A stretch of 16,697 nt of DNA from Bacillota bacterium (lineage in GTDB: Bacteria > Bacillota > Clostridia > Lachnospirales > Lachnospiraceae), in assembly GCA_023415475.1 (NCBI GenBank), contig JAEZKL010000138.1, positions 1-16,697 of the forward strand, given 5' to 3'. The position numbers were made by a program, and so were the translations under genes. A model generated the notes under the pieces. That model was given only the letters and a program-made list of their open reading frames with translations. It did not search any database and had not been told where the DNA came from. Positions within the stretch are counted from its first letter, which is position 1. Every line of letters starts with the position of its first letter. Shown in pieces: positions 14,618 to 16,697 of the stretch.

Positions 14618-14845
14618 TTAGGAGAAAAGCCCCTTCTTCTCGGTTATTCCTATCACCTCATAGCCTGCCTCAGTTACAGTATTACGTAACGTCTGATCTG
14701 AGACATCCTTTTTCAGGTTTACAACGGCTCTGTTCTTCTTCAATTCAACCTTAGCTTCTACACCATCAATTGCATTCAATACCTTCTCTACTCTCGCCTG
14801 GCAATGCTCACAGGTCATACCTTTAATATCAATAATCTTCTTCAT
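14618..14845 (-). CDS. copZ: Copper chaperone CopZ (HMA domain)
   Basis: Small cytoplasmic Cu(I)-binding protein that passes copper to the CopA ATPase and to CsoR. It is 75 residues, one ferredoxin-like heavy-metal-associated domain. The metal site GMTCEHC is at residues 9-15, with Cys12 and Cys15 as ligands, and EAGYEV near the end is the usual HMA C-terminal motif. The start is ATG 14845, seven bases after AAGGAG. The longer frame to 14863 would start upstream of that ribosome site. It lies between copA (121-bp gap) and csoR (46-bp gap) on the same strand. The protein could also be a generic heavy-metal chaperone, but the neighbours make copper most likely. Confidence 0.92.
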   Translation of the reverse strand: MKKIIDIKGMTCEHCQARVEKVLNAIDGVEAKVELKKNRAVVNLKKDVSDQTLRNTVTEAGYEVIGITEKKGLFS

Positions 14846-14966
14846 AATAAGTCTCCTTTTCATAAATTTATTTGAGTTATTTGGTTCTGATATTGTATTT
14901 ATGATTAATCAATCATTTGAGCTGATTGTTAAATCTTACTTTAATTTAATTCCAATTCCTTCATGA

Positions 14967-16697
14967 CTATGCTCTTGCATGAAAGAACCTAAGACGTAAA
15001 GCATTTGCCACAACGAACACCGAGCTCAAACTCATGGCGGCAGCTCCAAACATAGGATTTAGCTTCCATCCGAGTGCCAGATAGAATACGCCTGCTGCCA
15101 GGGGGATTCCTAAGGTGTTATAGAAAAATGCCCAGAATAGATTCTCCTTAATATTTCTAAGGGTTGCTTTACTCAGCTGGATTGCGGTCACTGCATCCTT
15201 CAGATTACTTTTCATAAGCACCACATCCGCTGATTCAATAGCAACATCGGTTCCGGCACCTATGGCAATACCGACATCGGCTCTGGCTAGGGCTGGAGCA
15301 TCGTTTATACCATCCCCAATCATAGCAACCTTATGTCCGCCTTCCTGCAGTCTTCTTATCTCACTTTCCTTATCCTGCGGAAGAACCTCTGCCACCACAT
15401 GATCGATGGATAGCTGCTTCTTAATTGCCATAGCTGTCTGCTTGTTATCACCGGTCAGCATTACTACATCAATTCCCATCCTTCGAAAGGCTTTTATGGC
15501 TTCCGGACTGGAGGCTTTTATTACATCAGCTACCGCTATTATTCCCAGCAAACGATTATCCCTTGCAAAGAAAAGAGGTGTCTTTCCCTCCTGAGCGAAG
15601 GCTTGTGCCTTAGTCTCAAAACCCAATAAATCAATCTGCTGCTCCTTCATAAGTTTATCATTACCTGCTATATATTGTCTTCCGTTCCATACAGCAATTA
15701 TTCCCCTTCCGGATAACGCCTTAAACTCACTGATTGGTTCGATGGATAGCATAAGCTCCTCGGCCTTATCTACAATCGCCTCTGAGAGTGGATGCTCGGA
15801 GGGCTTCTCAATCGTGGCTGCGATTTGTATCAGCTCTCTATCGGATATTCCCTCTACAGTAGCAATATCTGTTACCTTTGGTTTTCCTTCGGTTATCGTT
15901 CCTGTCTTATCCAGTACGATTGTCTTAATCTGGTGCAGTACCTCTAATGCCTCCGCTGATTTGAACAGAATACCATTCTGTGCTCCCTTTCCTGTTCCAA
16001 CCATGATAGCAACCGGAGTCGCAAGCCCTAAGGCACAGGGACAGGAAATAACGAGTACTGCAATCCCGATGGATAGAGCAAATTCAAAGGAATATCCAAG
16101 CAGTAGCCATGTAATTGTTGCTATTATGGCAATGAATATTACCGCAGGTACGAAGATACCGCTGATGCGATCAGCCAGCTTTGATATTGGTGCCTTGGAG
16201 GAGCTAGCCTCCTCTACCAGCCTAATAATCTGCGCAAGTGTTGTATCATCTCCAACCTTTTCGGCTTGCATTTTAAAGAAACCTGTTTTATTAATTGTTG
16301 CAGCAATCACCTTGTCTCCCGGCTGTTTCTCAACAGGGATGCTCTCACCGGTCAGGGCGGCCTGATCAACAGAGGAGCTTCCATCAAAAATAATTCCGTC
16401 CACCGGTATACTCTGTCCCGGACGAACCACAAGGATATCGCCTGGCACCACTTCTTCAATCGGTATCTCCAGCTCTACCTCATTTCGCAACACATTCGCA
16501 GTCTTAGGAGCTAAATCTATAAGCTTTGCAATAGCTTCCGAGGTCTTCCCCTTTGATCTGGTCTCCAGGTATTTTCCTAAAGTGATCAGAGCAAGAATGG
16601 TACCTGCAGACTCAAAATATAAATCGTGCATGTAATGCTTTACCATCTCCAGATCACCATGTCCCAATCCATAGCCGATACGGTAGATGGCAAACAT
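14967..16697 (-). CDS. copA: Cu(I)-exporting P1B-type ATPase CopA (partial, 5' end cut off)
   Basis: Membrane ATPase that exports Cu(I) from the cytoplasm. The visible 576 residues are the C-terminal part; the N-terminal metal-binding domain(s) and first membrane helices lie beyond the right edge, and the Met at 16697 is probably not the start. In order: actuator-domain TGES (116-119), the membrane metal site CPC (219-221), the phosphorylated Asp263 in DKTGT, the P1B-specific HP at 302-303, TGDN (about 415-418), GDGINDAP (461-468), then the final helices with YN (526-527) and MSLSS (555-559). CPC, YN and MxxS are the Cu(I) subgroup residues. It is the first visible gene of the copA-copZ-csoR set. 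The promoter is outside the window. Confidence 0.96.
   Translation of the reverse strand: MFAIYRIGYGLGHGDLEMVKHYMHDLYFESAGTILALITLGKYLETRSKGKTSEAIAKLIDLAPKTANVLRNEVELEIPIEEVVPGDILVVRPGQSIPVDGIIFDGSSSVDQAALTGESIPVEKQPGDKVIAATINKTGFFKMQAEKVGDDTTLAQIIRLVEEASSSKAPISKLADRISGIFVPAVIFIAIIATITWLLLGYSFEFALSIGIAVLVISCPCALGLATPVAIMVGTGKGAQNGILFKSAEALEVLHQIKTIVLDKTGTITEGKPKVTDIATVEGISDRELIQIAATIEKPSEHPLSEAIVDKAEELMLSIEPISEFKALSGRGIIAVWNGRQYIAGNDKLMKEQQIDLLGFETKAQAFAQEGKTPLFFARDNRLLGIIAVADVIKASSPEAIKAFRRMGIDVVMLTGDNKQTAMAIKKQLSIDHVVAEVLPQDKESEIRRLQEGGHKVAMIGDGINDAPALARADVGIAIGAGTDVAIESADVVLMKSNLKDAVTAIQLSKATLRNIKENLFWAFFYNTLGIPLAAGVFYLALGWKLNPMFGAAAMSLSSVFVVANALRLRFFHARA

Noticed and set aside
14846..14966. 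Separate promoter in the copA-copZ gap
   Set aside because: TTGATT-like sequence is present but no -10 box is found at suitable spacing; a weak 6-bp CAATCA/TGATTG hairpin is the only structure.
15742..16365. 207-codon open frame on the plus strand opposite copA
   Set aside because: It is a mirror frame of the strongly conserved copA coding sequence, with Ser/Ala/Ile-rich low-information content and no ribosome site or homology that I recognise.
16695..16697. ATG at the right edge as the start of copA
   Set aside because: A CopA start here would lack the N-terminal metal-binding domain and the first membrane helices, so the frame simply runs off the window.

Overview
The window looks like a chromosomal segment of a low-GC Gram-positive anaerobe, most likely a Clostridia/Lachnospiraceae plant-polymer degrader of the Lachnoclostridium phytofermentans type. 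This is an inference from AT-rich intergenic DNA, strong AAGGAGG-type ribosome sites, a T-box leader, an LtaS-type enzyme, a Gram-positive OppABCDF operon, a CsoR/CopZ/CopA copper module and a GH2 beta-mannosidase beside an AraC regulator. I saw no rRNA, tRNA, CRISPR array, transposase or phage gene. Apart from the mannosidase, every gene is on the minus strand.

Layout. (1) 1-306, minus: the promoter and leader of a T-box-regulated gene that lies off the left edge. The specifier and the antiterminator bulge together point to tRNA-Tyr, so probably a tyrosyl-tRNA synthetase. (2) 413-4044: an AraC-family regulator (minus, apparently starting at CTG) divergent from an intracellular GH2 beta-mannosidase (plus). 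They probably form a small mannooligosaccharide-responsive unit. (3) 4314-7767, minus: a two-gene envelope operon with its own near-consensus promoter. It encodes an S66 (LD-carboxypeptidase/MccF-like) protein that seems to lack the family serine, then an LtaS-like membrane phosphotransferase with a long Pro/Thr linker. (4) 7808-14086, minus: a complete oligopeptide ABC transporter operon in the order oppA-oppB-oppC-oppD-oppF. It has a strong promoter, a terminator-like hairpin inside the 5' leader, and a 294-bp hairpin-rich gap between oppA and oppB. (5) 14109-14287: a tandem 16-bp repeat, a bidirectional terminator and a 92-bp element with 20-bp inverted ends. (6) 14308-16697, minus: the copper-homeostasis genes copA (5' end cut by the right edge), copZ and csoR.

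How the genes work together. The mannosidase would trim mannooligosaccharides inside the cell under control of its divergent AraC regulator. The Opp system brings in peptides, and its leader and oppA-oppB gap look built to attenuate the operon and to keep the binding protein in excess over the membrane parts. CsoR would sense Cu(I) and control the CopA exporter and the CopZ chaperone. The S66/LtaS-like pair probably acts on the cell envelope.

The most interesting signals are regulatory or subtle: a terminator a few tens of bases downstream of the opp promoter, a similar hairpin at the 5' end of the T-box transcript, the CTG start of the AraC gene, the S66 protein with Leu at the nucleophile position, and the unexplained 92-bp inverted-repeat element. 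I found no clearly new multi-gene system.
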